A DNA stretch of 64,000 nt from Symbiodinium natans (GCA_905221605.1 CAJNDS010002693.1:214782-278781), one strand, 5' to 3'; shown: positions 35,435 through 44,185, numbered from the stretch's first letter. Notes: generated by a model from the sequence alone, not told the origin. Made by a program: numbers and translations.

Positions 35435-38400
35435 GCTCTGAGGCGCAGGTCCACGTGACTGATGATAAAGATGTAGCACAGCTTGGTGAGGAGCTTGTGC
35501 TCTCTTCTTCCGATGATGAGATCCCTGAAGGGGAGTCATCACCGAAACATGTCCCGTGCTCGGCCTCAGTTCCGCCTCAGCCGCTTTCCAGCAACCCCGA
35601 AGCTTTTGCGTCTCAGCTGCTCAAGAAGCCGTGGCTTGAGGCGAGCGATGTTTTGCAGCTTTTTGAGATGTTGCCAATGGCCGCGCCCCAGCGTGGAACT
35701 GAGGGCAAGGCCTTTGCTACCGGAGCGTTCGCTCGGGTCAAGGTTGGGTTGCGTACTAATGTTGCTGTTTTCCCTCAGGCGTCCCGCGTCTTTGCATCGT
35801 TCGTGCGCCAATCTGCCCCAGGGCATAAGTTCACTTCAGTTGTGGTTTTTGAAGGGGTTCGCACTAAACCCCACCGTGATCAGCAGAATTCTTGTGTGCC
35901 CAATTTGGTGGTTCCTTTGTCGAGTTTCGAGAAGGGTGAAATCTGGGTGGCCACTGACTCTGGCACTGTCTCTCGACAGGTCAATGGCCAGCAGCAGAAG
36001 GGAGTTCTCTTGCCCGTGGGAGCCGGGCCCGTGCTCTTTGATGCGCGTCGTGCTCTGCATCTCACTGAGCCTTGGAAAGGCCGCCGTGTGGTCTTAGTGG
36101 CCTTTTCTATCGGTGCATTTTCGAGGCTGTCCGCCGAGGCTTCTGCCCGCTTGTCTGCCCTGCAGTTTAACTTGCCAGACCAGCCCGATGCTGTTGCGTT
36201 CCAAGAGCGCCCGCAATTGCCGGTGCGTCTTCCCTGGCCGCCTCGATTGCCCATCCTTGCATCTGTGCCTTCGGTTCCCGACATTCCTAAGCCGACTGCT
36301 GGTGAGCCCTTGTTCTTAGAGCTATGTGCTGGTACTGCCATGTTGTCGCGCTGCTTTCATGAGGTCGGCGTCCCGGTCATGCCCATTGACCACCAACACA
36401 ATCGGCACCTTCCGTTGGCTAAGGTGTGTAACCTCAGCCTCACTGAGGATTCGACCTGGGACTTCCTAAGACACTTGATTGACACTTGCGACATCCTGTT
36501 TGTGCATGCCGCTCCACCGTGCGGCACATGCTCTATGGCCCGGCATATCCGGCGCAAGGGTGTGTCTGCTGGCCCTCTTCGTTCAGAGCAGTTCCCTATG
36601 GGCTTGCCGTCCCTGAACGGCGTCGACCGGGCAAAGGTCGAGGCAGCCAACCAGATTTACACTAAGCTGGGTCTTTTCCTGCAGGACTTGAGTCGTCGTG
36701 CTATTCCTTGGTCTGTCGAGAATCCTGAGTCGAGTATGCTCTGGCAGCTGCCCTGTTTTCAGCCCTTGGTGAAGGACAACCATGTCTTCTCCTTCGACAT
36801 GTGTTGTTATGGGGGGTCCCGTCTGACCCACAGGTCTTTGCTCACTTCGTGCTTTGGGCTACGCCATTTTCGCCAGCGGTGTTCCGGGGGGCATGAACAT
36901 TTGCCGTGGACACCAAAGGTTGCCCCAGGTGGAAAGGTGCACTTCCCTACGGCAGACGAGGCGGCATATCCGCGCCCGTTCTGCGTGCAATTTGTGGCGC
37001 TCGTTTTCCGCCACCTTGGGCGGCCCCTGCCTGCCGCGCCTGCCCCTCAGGTGTCAGCCCAGGCGTCTGCCTCTTCAGCTCGCCAGCCCCGTGGGCGTCG
37101 TATTCCTCCTGTCATGCCTGAGTTCAAGCGTGTGCTCGTGTATCAGGTTGCTGCGTTGCCCCAGGTGGATCACAAGCGTCGCTTGCTGCAACCTTTGCGG
37201 GATGCCCCGGCGGGCTCCAAGCTTATCTCCTCGACGTCGTTGCTCTCTGAAGTGGGGTTGAGTAGCGCCTCGGAGACAACGGTTCAGGCAGATGCCCTAG
37301 TCGTCGATTCGAGCTCGTCTGAGTCAGGTGACACTGTGTCTCCAGTGGGTCCGGATGACCAGGCCAGTGCGTGTTTTGAAGTGTCGCTGGGTGTGTATGC
37401 TTCCCCCGAAGAATTTGTGGAAGAATGCCTGAACGTTGAGCATCCCTTTGATCAGCTGCATGCTGCGCCTGATGTGCTCAAACAGTGCCTTTTTGACATG
37501 CTGACCAAAGGGCCTGCTTGGGTAGTGGATCGTAGGGCGAAGCTGCTCAAGAAGTGGACCCAGTGGGCTCGCGACCTTGAGGCCGAGGAAGCTGGTCTTC
37601 GCAAGTCGTTAGACCCTGAGGTTGCTAAGGTGTTGCAAGGCAAAAGGCTCCTGCTTCTTGAGAAGATTGCGTCGTCAATCGGCTGGGTTGACATGGGCGT
37701 TTTCGCTGAGCTTAGGAAGGGCTTTGATTTGGTGGGGCATGCAAAGCACACGGGAGTTTTCGCGCTTGAGCCCAGGCCTCCGAAGCTTCCTAAGGATGAC
37801 TTTCTTGCTGCCACAAAATTTCTTAGGCCAGCCCTACTGGGTAAGGTAAAATCGTCTTCCGTGGATCGCAATGCGCGTGAGCTGTGGGAAAAGACGATGC
37901 AGGAGGTGGAGAGTGGTATGTTGGAGGGACCTCTGTCGTCGCAGCAGCTGGACGATAGGCATCCCTCTGGCTGGTTGCCCACTCGGCGTTTCGGGGTGGA
38001 GCAGACTTCTGCTGCCGGGCGCAAGCTGCGGCCTGTTGATGATTTCACCGAGAACAAGGTGAATCTTGCCTTTGGGTCTATGGATAAGCTGGACTTGAAT
38101 GCGCTTGATCAACTTATCTGCACCTGCCGCATTTGGGCAAGGGCCATGTGTGGGGGGCATGATTGTGAGCTCGTGCTTTCCTCGGGGCTTGTGCTCAAGG
38201 GCCGTGTGCATCCTGGTTGGAAGAAGGCAGGGCATCAGCCGCTTCTGACCACGCTTGATCTTCGAGCTGCCTACAAGCAGTTCGCAGTGTCGGCCGACTC
38301 GCGAGCTTGGGCAGTTATCGCTTTGCTTAACCCTGATACGCTGGTGCCGGGCCTTTTCGAGTCGAAGGCGTTGCCTTTTGGCAGCGCGGCCTCGGTGCTG

Positions 38401-39453
38401 CATTTCAACCGTCTCTCGAGATTGTCGTGGAGGTTGGGGGTTGAGCTTTTGATCCCATGGGGAAACTTTTTCGACGACTTCCCTGCAATGTCACCGAGTG
38501 CCATTTCAGACAATACCATGAGTACAATGACTGCCTTGTGTTCCCTTCTCGGGTTCGCCTTTGCTGACGACAAGCTTAGCCCCTTCCAGCCTGCTGCCAC
38601 CATGTTGGGGGTTGAGGTTGATTGTTCAAGGTGTGATGAGGGTTTGGTGCTCGTAAGGAACAAGCCTGGTCGTGCTGAGGAACTCGTCGTGTCTCTTGAA
38701 GAGTTTCTGCGCGAGGGAGTGATCTCTCGAAAGCGTTACCTCAGTCTCATGGGTCGGCTCCACTACACTGATTCATACATACTTGGCAAGTCGGGCCGTT
38801 TGATCATGGCGGACATTCGCTCGTGGGCAAAGGGGCATTGTTCCGATGAATTGGTCTTGGACGATGCAGCACGGGAATCGCTGCGTCTGTTCATTGCGCG
38901 TCTCCGTGCTTGTGAGCCTCGCCAGGTGCCTTGTGGAGTGGCAAGCCATGTTGTGCACGTCTTCACGGATGGCGCCAGTGAGGGTGAGGTGCACTCGATT
39001 GGTGGGGTCCTTGTAGTGCAAGGTAGGCTGCATTCGTGCTTTGGGTCACTTGTTCCCGATCACTTGATCAGCAAATGGACCTCCACGATGCGACACATTA
39101 TCGGGCCGGTTGAATCATATGCAGTTGCCGTGGCAAGGCGAGTCTGGCACCAGTTCATTGCTTCGCAGCGCGCTTTGTTTTTCATCGATAATGCGCAGGC
39201 ACAAGACTCCTACATAAAGGGCACCTCTGCCAACCCTCACGTGCGGGAAATCCTCCTTTCTTTCGAGGAGTCGGAGAAGCTTTCCCCTTCCTGGACGTGG
39301 TTCGCCCGTGTGGCGAGTCCAAGCAATGTCGCAGACGAGCCGTCACGTGCTGCCTTCGAGTTTCTGCATAAGGCTCAATGTCGCAGGGTCACTCCCTCGT
39401 GTCCCATAAGTGGTTTTGACCTTGTGGATCTTGGCGCCCTTGGAAAAATTTGA
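35431..39453 (+). CDS. pol: DIRS-like Pol: 2OG-Fe(II) oxygenase-like - C5-methyltransferase-like - RT - RNase H
   Basis: About 1,340 codons; residues are numbered from GTG 35455. (1) Residues about 85-225: an oxygenase-like double-stranded beta-helix with H140-R-D142 in TKPHRDQQN, PLSSFEKGEIWV, and H202...R210/R211 in LHLTEPWKGRRVVLVAF, the HxD...HxnR iron/2OG pattern seen in Tet/JBP and AlkB-type enzymes. (2) Residues about 285-510: FLELCAGTAMLS (motif I-like), PID acidic site, PPCGTC with C356 (motif IV) and ENP at 422-424 (motif VI), then a HEHLPW end. (3) RT: LRPVDDF, D935 in LDLRAAYKQ and D1007-D1008 in FFDDF. (4) RNase H: D1172, E1220, D1245, D1294. All key residues are present. The nominal start is a GTG, so production by readthrough from Gag is likely. 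Cytosine methyltransferase domains are known in some eukaryotic retroelements; the oxygenase-methyltransferase pairing is the unusual part. Confidence 0.8.
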   Translation, partial: LGSEAQVHVTDDKDVAQLGEELVLSSSDDEIPEGESSPKHVPCSASVPPQPLSSNPEAFASQLLKKPWLEASDVLQLFEMLPMAAPQRGTEGKAFATGAFARVKVGLRTNVAVFPQASRVFASFVRQSAPGHKFTSVVVFEGVRTKPHRDQQNSCVPNLVVPLSSFEKGEIWVATDSGTVSRQVNGQQQKGVLLPVGAGPVLFDARRALHLTEPWKGRRVVLVAFSIGAFSRLSAEASARLSALQFNLPDQPDAVAFQERPQLPVRLPWPPRLPILASVPSVPDIPKPTAGEPLFLELCAGTAMLSRCFHEVGVPVMPIDHQHNRHLPLAKVCNLSLTEDSTWDFLRHLIDTCDILFVHAAPPCGTCSMARHIRRKGVSAGPLRSEQFPMGLPSLNGVDRAKVEAANQIYTKLGLFLQDLSRRAIPWSVENPESSMLWQLPCFQPLVKDNHVFSFDMCCYGGSRLTHRSLLTSCFGLRHFRQRCSGGHEHLPWTPKVAPGGKVHFPTADEAAYPRPFCVQFVALVFRHLGRPLPAAPAPQVSAQASASSARQPRGRRIPPVMPEFKRVLVYQVAALPQVDHKRRLLQPLRDAPAGSKLISSTSLLSEVGLSSASETTVQADALVVDSSSSESGDTVSPVGPDDQASACFEVSLGVYASPEEFVEECLNVEHPFDQLHAAPDVLKQCLFDMLTKGPAWVVDRRAKLLKKWTQWARDLEAEEAGLRKSLDPEVAKVLQGKRLLLLEKIASSIGWVDMGVFAELRKGFDLVGHAKHTGVFALEPRPPKLPKDDFLAATKFLRPALLGKVKSSSVDRNARELWEKTMQEVESGMLEGPLSSQQLDDRHPSGWLPTRRFGVEQTSAAGRKLRPVDDFTENKVNLAFGSMDKLDLNALDQLICTCRIWARAMCGGHDCELVLSSGLVLKGRVHPGWKKAGHQPLLTTLDLRAAYKQFAVSADSRAWAVIALLNPDTLVPGLFESKALPFGSAASVLHFNRLSRLSWRLGVELLIPWGNFFDDFPAMSPSAISDNTMSTMTALCSLLGFAFADDKLSPFQPAATMLGVEVDCSRCDEGLVLVRNKPGRAEELVVSLEEFLREGVISRKRYLSLMGRLHYTDSYILGKSGRLIMADIRSWAKGHCSDELVLDDAARESLRLFIARLRACEPRQVPCGVASHVVHVFTDGASEGEVHSIGGVLVVQGRLHSCFGSLVPDHLISKWTSTMRHIIGPVESYAVAVARRVWHQFIASQRALFFIDNAQAQDSYIKGTSANPHVREILLSFEESEKLSPSWTWFARVASPSNVADEPSRAAFEFLHKAQCRRVTPSCPISGFDLVDLGALGKI

Positions 39454-39462
39454 AAGTGGGGT

Positions 39463-39640
39463 GAAGGGGGCGGACGCCAGATCCGTTTCGCCCCATGCGA
39501 CAAAAAGAGTGCATCCGAGCTTTCAGGCATGTGGGATCCGTTGCTTTGCGATTGCACCTTCATGTGAGTGCTGAGCTTTGCAATTCCCTTTCAAGACCTC
39601 TTAGAGTTTTCTTGGTGGTTTGAAAATCCTTTTATGAAAA
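39463..39640 (+). repeat. Split direct repeat B1 (178 bp)
   Basis: Starts GAAGGGGGCGGACGCC nine bases after the pol stop and ends CTTTTATGAAAA. Identical by eye to B2, 684 bp downstream. Confidence 0.95.
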
Positions 39641-39937
39641 GGGATTCAGTAGAAAGCAAGCGCATCTACGATCCCTTTTTCATTTTAGGACAGCGAGGGT
39701 ACGAGCGTTTTCAAACTGAGATTTTCTTGGACATATGCCGTTGGTCACCTGTGCAAGCTTTGAGGGCACAATGCATCACTGCCTGTGCACGTGAGTGTGA
39801 TTGATGTGCAATGCAGTTTTGTGGGTCACGTTTTGCTTGACTTGCGTTTTCCTTCATGTGCAGAAATTTTCTTGAACGGGTTGCCATCCCGGCTTGCAAC
39901 GCAGTGCTCAAGTGTGAGCGCCACAGAGAAAATTTTA
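39641..39937 (+). repeat. Split direct repeat A2 (297 bp)
   Basis: Second copy of A, directly abutting B1. Short ORFs inside it are repeated in A1 and are not genes. Confidence 0.95.
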
Positions 39938-40146
39938 CCCACCCACCACTCCCTGCTCTGGCCCGGGTGCCATGAGCAGTTGTGTGCACTGCCGTGCTTT
40001 GACCTGCTTGACAGACTCTTCAGTCTCGGCCCTGCCGGGCTCGTTGGTTTCACATCGAATCCGTAGAAGCTGTAGCCACAGCTCCGTAGGCAGTAGCCCG
40101 TAGCTGGCGTGCGTGCTACTCTCCCACCCGCCTCACCCACGCCCCC
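39938..40146 (+). other. Unique spacer between A2 and B2
   Basis: About 209 bp, GC-rich, ending CACCCACGCCCCC. No repeat copy elsewhere in the window. Confidence 0.7.
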
Positions 40147-40324
40147 GAAGGGGGCGGACGCCAGATCCGTTTCGCCCCATGCGACAAAAAGAGTGCATCC
40201 GAGCTTTCAGGCATGTGGGATCCGTTGCTTTGCGATTGCACCTTCATGTGAGTGCTGAGCTTTGCAATTCCCTTTCAAGACCTCTTAGAGTTTTCTTGGT
40301 GGTTTGAAAATCCTTTTATGAAAA
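40147..40324 (+). repeat. Split direct repeat B2 (178 bp), right end of the DIRS-like element
   Basis: Second copy of B. After it the copia sequence resumes. Confidence 0.95.
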
Positions 40325-40382
40325 AAAGTTTTTCCTCCTTTTACTTTGCCTTCGGTACGGTGTATAGAGCATAGGACGTGCC

Positions 40383-40820
40383 ATGGCTGATATGGTTGAG
40401 GTTGAAAACGCTGTGAGGCGCACTTGGGTTCGAGAGCTCTGGATGCAATGGGTTCCTCAGCAGCAGGTGGAAGTCAATTTGATCGCCTTCCTTGCGATGT
40501 TTTCCTTGGCGATGCTTGGCAGCTTCCTCGCTGGAATCTTTGTGCAGCAATACCGACAGCGTCACAGCCATATTCTATCTTTGAGTGAGCTTCTTGCCTT
40601 TCTTCCGGTGGAACAAAGTCGGAGAGCAATTATCACTACGCGGCATGGATACGCCTTTCATGTTCGCAGCGATTGCCCCGCCCTGCGCAATACCCACCCA
40701 GGCAATCTGCAGCGTCGAGTTGCTTGTGAGCTTTGTCTGCAATACTTGCGCGTGGACCAGCCGACACCCACCGTGTCGAGGGGGGGTGTAGAAGTTCGAG
40801 AACTGTGCGTCATCCTGTGA
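40383..40820 (+). CDS. copia 3' accessory small membrane protein
   Basis: 145 aa from ATG 40383 (GCCATGGCT context). Residues 32-54 (LIAFLAMFSLAMLGSFLAGI...) form one transmembrane segment. After it comes a basic region and then ITTRHGYAFHVRSDCPAL with H93-x4-C98 and a later C115-x2-C118, a likely zinc-binding site. It lies between pol and the 3' LTR, where env-like genes sit in other LTR elements, and its last 11 codons run into the LTR. The DIRS-like insertion separates it from pol. The function is unknown; it does not look like a viral glycoprotein, having a single helix, no signal peptide and no fusion-type region. Confidence 0.65.
   Translation: MADMVEVENAVRRTWVRELWMQWVPQQQVEVNLIAFLAMFSLAMLGSFLAGIFVQQYRQRHSHILSLSELLAFLPVEQSRRAIITTRHGYAFHVRSDCPALRNTHPGNLQRRVACELCLQYLRVDQPTPTVSRGGVEVRELCVIL
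40778..40786 (+). promoter_or_regulatory. Polypurine tract of the copia element
   Basis: GAGGGGGGG abuts the 3' LTR at 40787, the position expected for plus-strand priming. It also is coding sequence of the small 3' ORF. Confidence 0.8.
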
Positions 40821-41188
40821 GGGTGCGACACGGTGAGTTTTGCAGTTTGCAGTTTTGTGTGCATAGCTTGGAGTCTGCTCAGCTTTTGAAGTTTTCCCAG
40901 TAGCCTGAGTACGATTAGTGGTGCAGGAACGTTTTGCCTCGTAGGGAACCACTCTCGTCGAGTTTCGTGACTCGAGGGTAGTTTTGGAGGTCTTTTAAGC
41001 CGAGCTGTCAAGTTGGAGAGCTGTGATACGTTTTCCACTTTGGCTCAAGTGACGAGCACTGGTGTGAGTGCTGCAAGCCAAAACAGAAGTGTTGTCCGAG
41101 TGTCTGAGCTTGTTTGCTTGGTTTGGACTTGTGTGAGTTGGCTTGGTTGTATCCTTGGTGCCTTGCTTGGCATCTTGGGTTTTTAACG
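40787..41188 (+). repeat. copia 3' LTR (402 bp)
   Basis: Same ends as the 5' LTR. It is 45 bp longer: about 6 bp near 40818, about 38 bp near 40930-40968 (a segment containing GCCTCGTAGGGAACC) and 1 bp elsewhere. About six substitutions separate the two. Confidence 0.9.
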
Positions 41189-41193
41189 GCAAG
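41189..41193. repeat. Target site duplication GCAAG (right)
   Basis: Matches 23037-23041. Confidence 0.85.
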
Positions 41194-41240
41194 CATGACC
41201 GATTCCGCCGGCTCAGGTTTGGATGGCTTAGGCGGATGGC

Positions 41241-42669
41241 TTGCACTTCTATATCCGCATGCACAGCCATCAAGAACTCCACCAGGTTGATCAAGCAGCA
41301 TCGTCATTGCAGGCACCAACATTGAAAGTGCGCAAGGACTTGAAAGTTAAAGCGAAGGTAACGCCGAAGACCCAAGCCAAGGCAACGCCGAAAGCCAAGT
41401 ACACAGGGGATCGAAGTCCAAATCAGCGCCGAGGAAGAACAGCAACTTTGTCAAGATCTTCTCTTAAAGAGCGTTTCTCTCTTGATGGTCTGCTCACTTC
41501 CAGCCCTTTAGAATTGACAGAAATCTGCATTGATTTGGGAATTTTGGAGAGGAAGAAGGGTGCGTGTGCATGCGGTAAGGAAGCTTGGAAGCTGGAAAGT
41601 CGAGATGTGTACTGCAACTGGCGGTGTCAAGTGCAGAAAATGTCAGACTGTGACCAATGAAGCTTCTGATCTCTTCGCTGTGAAACTGCCCTTGCGAAGC
41701 TTGCTGGGTTCGTTGTGGATTTTTTGTGCTCCCTTGGGTCTTTCCCCTGACAAAGCCGGATTGGTGTTGGAAATTGATCATCGATCCACCAGAACCTTGT
41801 TTTCTTCTTTCCGAAAGTTCTTGACTCCGATCATCGACAGGCTGAACAACACGATGCAGATTGGTGGTGTGGGACAAGACATTGAACTTGACGAGATCAG
41901 TTTTCGAAGCAAGACAGTGGGCAATCGCGTGGTGTGGATCCGGTACCTGGCGATTGCACGTCGGGGCAGCAGTAAGGTTTGGCTTGCGCCTCTTCCATAT
42001 CGGATTTCTGAAGGCGGTCAAGGAGGAGGTGGTCCGATCAGCCTGGACGAGTTGAGGGAAGCTCTTCTGATGCCAGACGGTAGCAGTCGCATTGCCCCAG
42101 GTTCCGTTTGCCACACGGACAGCGCTCGCACCTACAAACAGCTCGGAACTATGGACAGCCCTTTGTTTGACAGGGAGGTCTTCCATTCCGAGTTTGAGTC
42201 TTTGCATCTGGCCCACACGGCTGTGCGACACAAGCCCCCAAAGCCAGAGTTTGCGAAAACCTTCAATGTCAAAGTTTGGAACGGTGCCACGTGGGTCATG
42301 CAAGAGCGTGTGGGTGGCACTCAGAAGCTGGACGGCTTTTTCGCCAGCTTCAGACGTGAAGTCGGCCGCAAGCCGTTCAACGCGTCAGGTCCCACATTGG
42401 AAAGTGCGGACAAGATGGAGCAGCATTTGCACGAGCGCATGAGGTGCTTCCAGTTGGCTTTTTGGCTGTCAGGCAATGACCTGTTTCAAGTCTTTGGAGC
42501 CCTTCGTGCTGCGGAACTTGCTGCAGGTGCATCGTGGGAAACTTTGAAGGAGTTCCTCCCAGATCGTGCTGCTTCATCTGAGGACCGTGCAGACGAGGAA
42601 AGAATGCCATGCTACAACATTGACAGCGAGTCGGAGGCCATGAGTGCCCTTTTCGAAGAAGACGACTGA
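41241..42669 (+). pseudogene. Merlin/ISXO2-like DDE transposase, frameshifted
   Basis: Two frames make one protein. Frame one (41241 to about 41630) gives a basic N-terminus, then a likely zinc-binding start, CACGKEAWKLESRDVYCNWR. Frame two (about 41630-42669) continues KCRKCQTVTNE and carries the catalytic core. The usual zinc site C-x-C...C-x(2)C is split by one extra base near 41630. In frame two, numbered from 41530, the core motifs are D121 in ELDEISFRSK, D197 in CHTDSARTYK and GTQKLDGFFASFRREVGRK at 263-281. In ISXO2/IS1016-type enzymes the last motif normally reads N-x-x-E-G; here Asp268 replaces the Glu. It would catalyse cut-and-paste transposition. It lies immediately right of the copia insertion. 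Best read as a decayed copy. Confidence 0.65.
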
Positions 42670-43908
42670 CAAAGTCCAAACGTCATCCTCAATATTTCGC
42701 AAGCGTTTTAACCTGTCAATAGCAGTACGCTTTGCAAAGACTACCTCGCAGTCCTTGCCATGCAAAACGGTCCCTTTGCGTCTGAATGTGTTAGGGTTGC
42801 GCGGTTTTGAAGGAGCCTTCAGGTTGCCGGGCCAGGTTTTCAAGGGTGTGAGGCTGCGGGTTGTTGTTTTGGGGTCTTGGGGCACAGCTCTTTGGCCAGG
42901 GTTCAGGCGGCCTTGTAGGGCATTCTTTGCACGCTACCCTTTATATGCGCGGCGCCGTGCGCGGTTGGCGCCATACTTCCTGCGTCGCCTTCTTATTATG
43001 CGCGGCGCCACGCGCGGCTGCTGATTTTCCTTCTGCCGCGCGCGGCGCAACTCTTTCTTTTTGTTAATTTTTAACCGCGCGCCACGCCGCGCCCGGCTCG
43101 TGTGTGCCAATTCCCAAGGGCATCCCTCCTTGGGGAATGGAAGCGACGTCAGGAGACCTTACACAGCCGGTCGCGGCGGCGGGCCCAGCTGGGGTTGTGG
43201 TGGACCACGCTTTCGAGTGGGAGCCGAGACATCTGGACAGGTACGACAGGCGAACAACAGCTGGAATGGCTCCTGGCAGTGATGGGACAATTGGGGCATC
43301 CGCCCCCCGAAATAGCTTCTGCAAGAATGAAAACATTCAATGCGATATGAGCTGCGAAGAGCGATGGAATCGGTAGCCTCTTGGCTACTCTTGGATAGCC
43401 CCACTGGCTGATCACCATGGGGTAGGAAGATTCAGTGAGGCGAACACCTGATCCCTCACTGACTGGTCACGGTGCGTGCTTCTACGTTGCACTGTGCTGG
43501 TTTCCTGCCTTGATCGACACTGCCTGGCGAGCCGGGTTGGCGTGTCGTCTTGCAAATGACTCTTAAAGGGGATACCTTGGCACCTTTTGGCTGTGCGCAT
43601 CATTGGCTGATCACCATGGTCAGTCGGTTGTGGCTACTTACGGAAGACCCCACTGGCTGATCACCATGGGGCACCTTTGGCCTACCCTCTCTGTGGGAGG
43701 GGTAGGCCCCGATGGGGTATTGCATCATGCCTCGGTTGCCACAACAGTCAAACTTCGACCGTTGCAACCGTTCGCGTAGGCTCACACCGCCCGTTCTTGG
43801 AATGTCGGCAATGGTAGCTGCGAGTATGTGACTATCCAACCTGCAGGTTGCCAATTTGTTCAGATGATTGCGTGATGGTGGTTTTGTTCTCTGGCACACA
43901 ATCGCATT
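42670..43908. other. Gene-poor stretch with GC palindromes and a repeated TGATCA phrase
   Basis: At 42945-43092 the word GCGCGGCGCC and variants recur four times as overlapping GC palindromes. The phrase CACTGGCTGATCACCATGG occurs at 43402-43420 and 43651-43669, and nearly so at 43601-43619. An open stretch at 43104-43376 (VPIPKGIPPWGMEATSG...) has no family that I recognise. Confidence 0.5.
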
Positions 43909-44185
43909 TTGCGGTTCCCCCACACGACTTGGTGCTGCTATGGCTCTGCTCAGGGACTACATCGACGAGCTTGGGTACTGAGCGCGTGGGGTCTTCTTAG
44001 TAGTTTCGCCGCCCTCTTCTGGTTTGTCGGTTGGTCGTTGTGTGGCTGCTTTGGTGGGTTGGGTGGTTTCGTCGTTCTTGGTTGTGTTGCTTTTTTCTGG
44101 CGATCTGTTTCACACCTAGTTGAGAGACCCACAAGAACGGCCTACTGTGCTACTGATGTAGTAAAGAGGCGCCCGCTTAAAAAAA
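43909..44185. repeat. Inverted repeat arm, right
   Basis: Reverse complement of 21156-21370 with an internal insertion of about 65 bp rich in GGTTGG/GTCGTT words. Confidence 0.75.

Larger units (their letters stand above)
31307..40324 (+). mobile_element. Tyrosine-recombinase (DIRS/PAT-like) retrotransposon with split direct repeats
   Basis: A 9,018-bp element bounded by split direct repeats: A1 31307-31603, B1 39463-39640, A2 39641-39937, B2 40147-40324. A1/A2 differ at one base and B1/B2 look identical. The B1-A2 junction (TTTATGAAAA|GGGATTCAG) is exactly what joining B2 to A1 in a circle would give, which fixes both ends. It encodes a tyrosine recombinase, a Gag-like protein and a Pol with RT and RNase H; there is no integrase. 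It has no target duplication, as usual for tyrosine-recombinase elements. It is inserted in the copia element 17 bp after the pol stop. Near-identical repeats and long intact ORFs suggest recent insertion. Confidence 0.9.
23042..41188 (+). mobile_element. Ty1/copia-type LTR retrotransposon, interrupted by a nested element
   Basis: LTR - tRNA primer site - gag - protease - integrase - RT - RNase H - extra C-terminal domain - small 3' ORF - polypurine tract - LTR, with a 5-bp target duplication. The gene order integrase before RT and the RT/RNase H motifs are those of Ty1/copia. A 9,018-bp tyrosine-recombinase element (31307-40324) is inserted just after the pol stop; without it the copia element is about 9.1 kb. 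The LTRs differ by about six substitutions and three indels by eye, and the gag-pol frame is broken in several places, so this copy is probably no longer autonomous. Confidence 0.9.
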
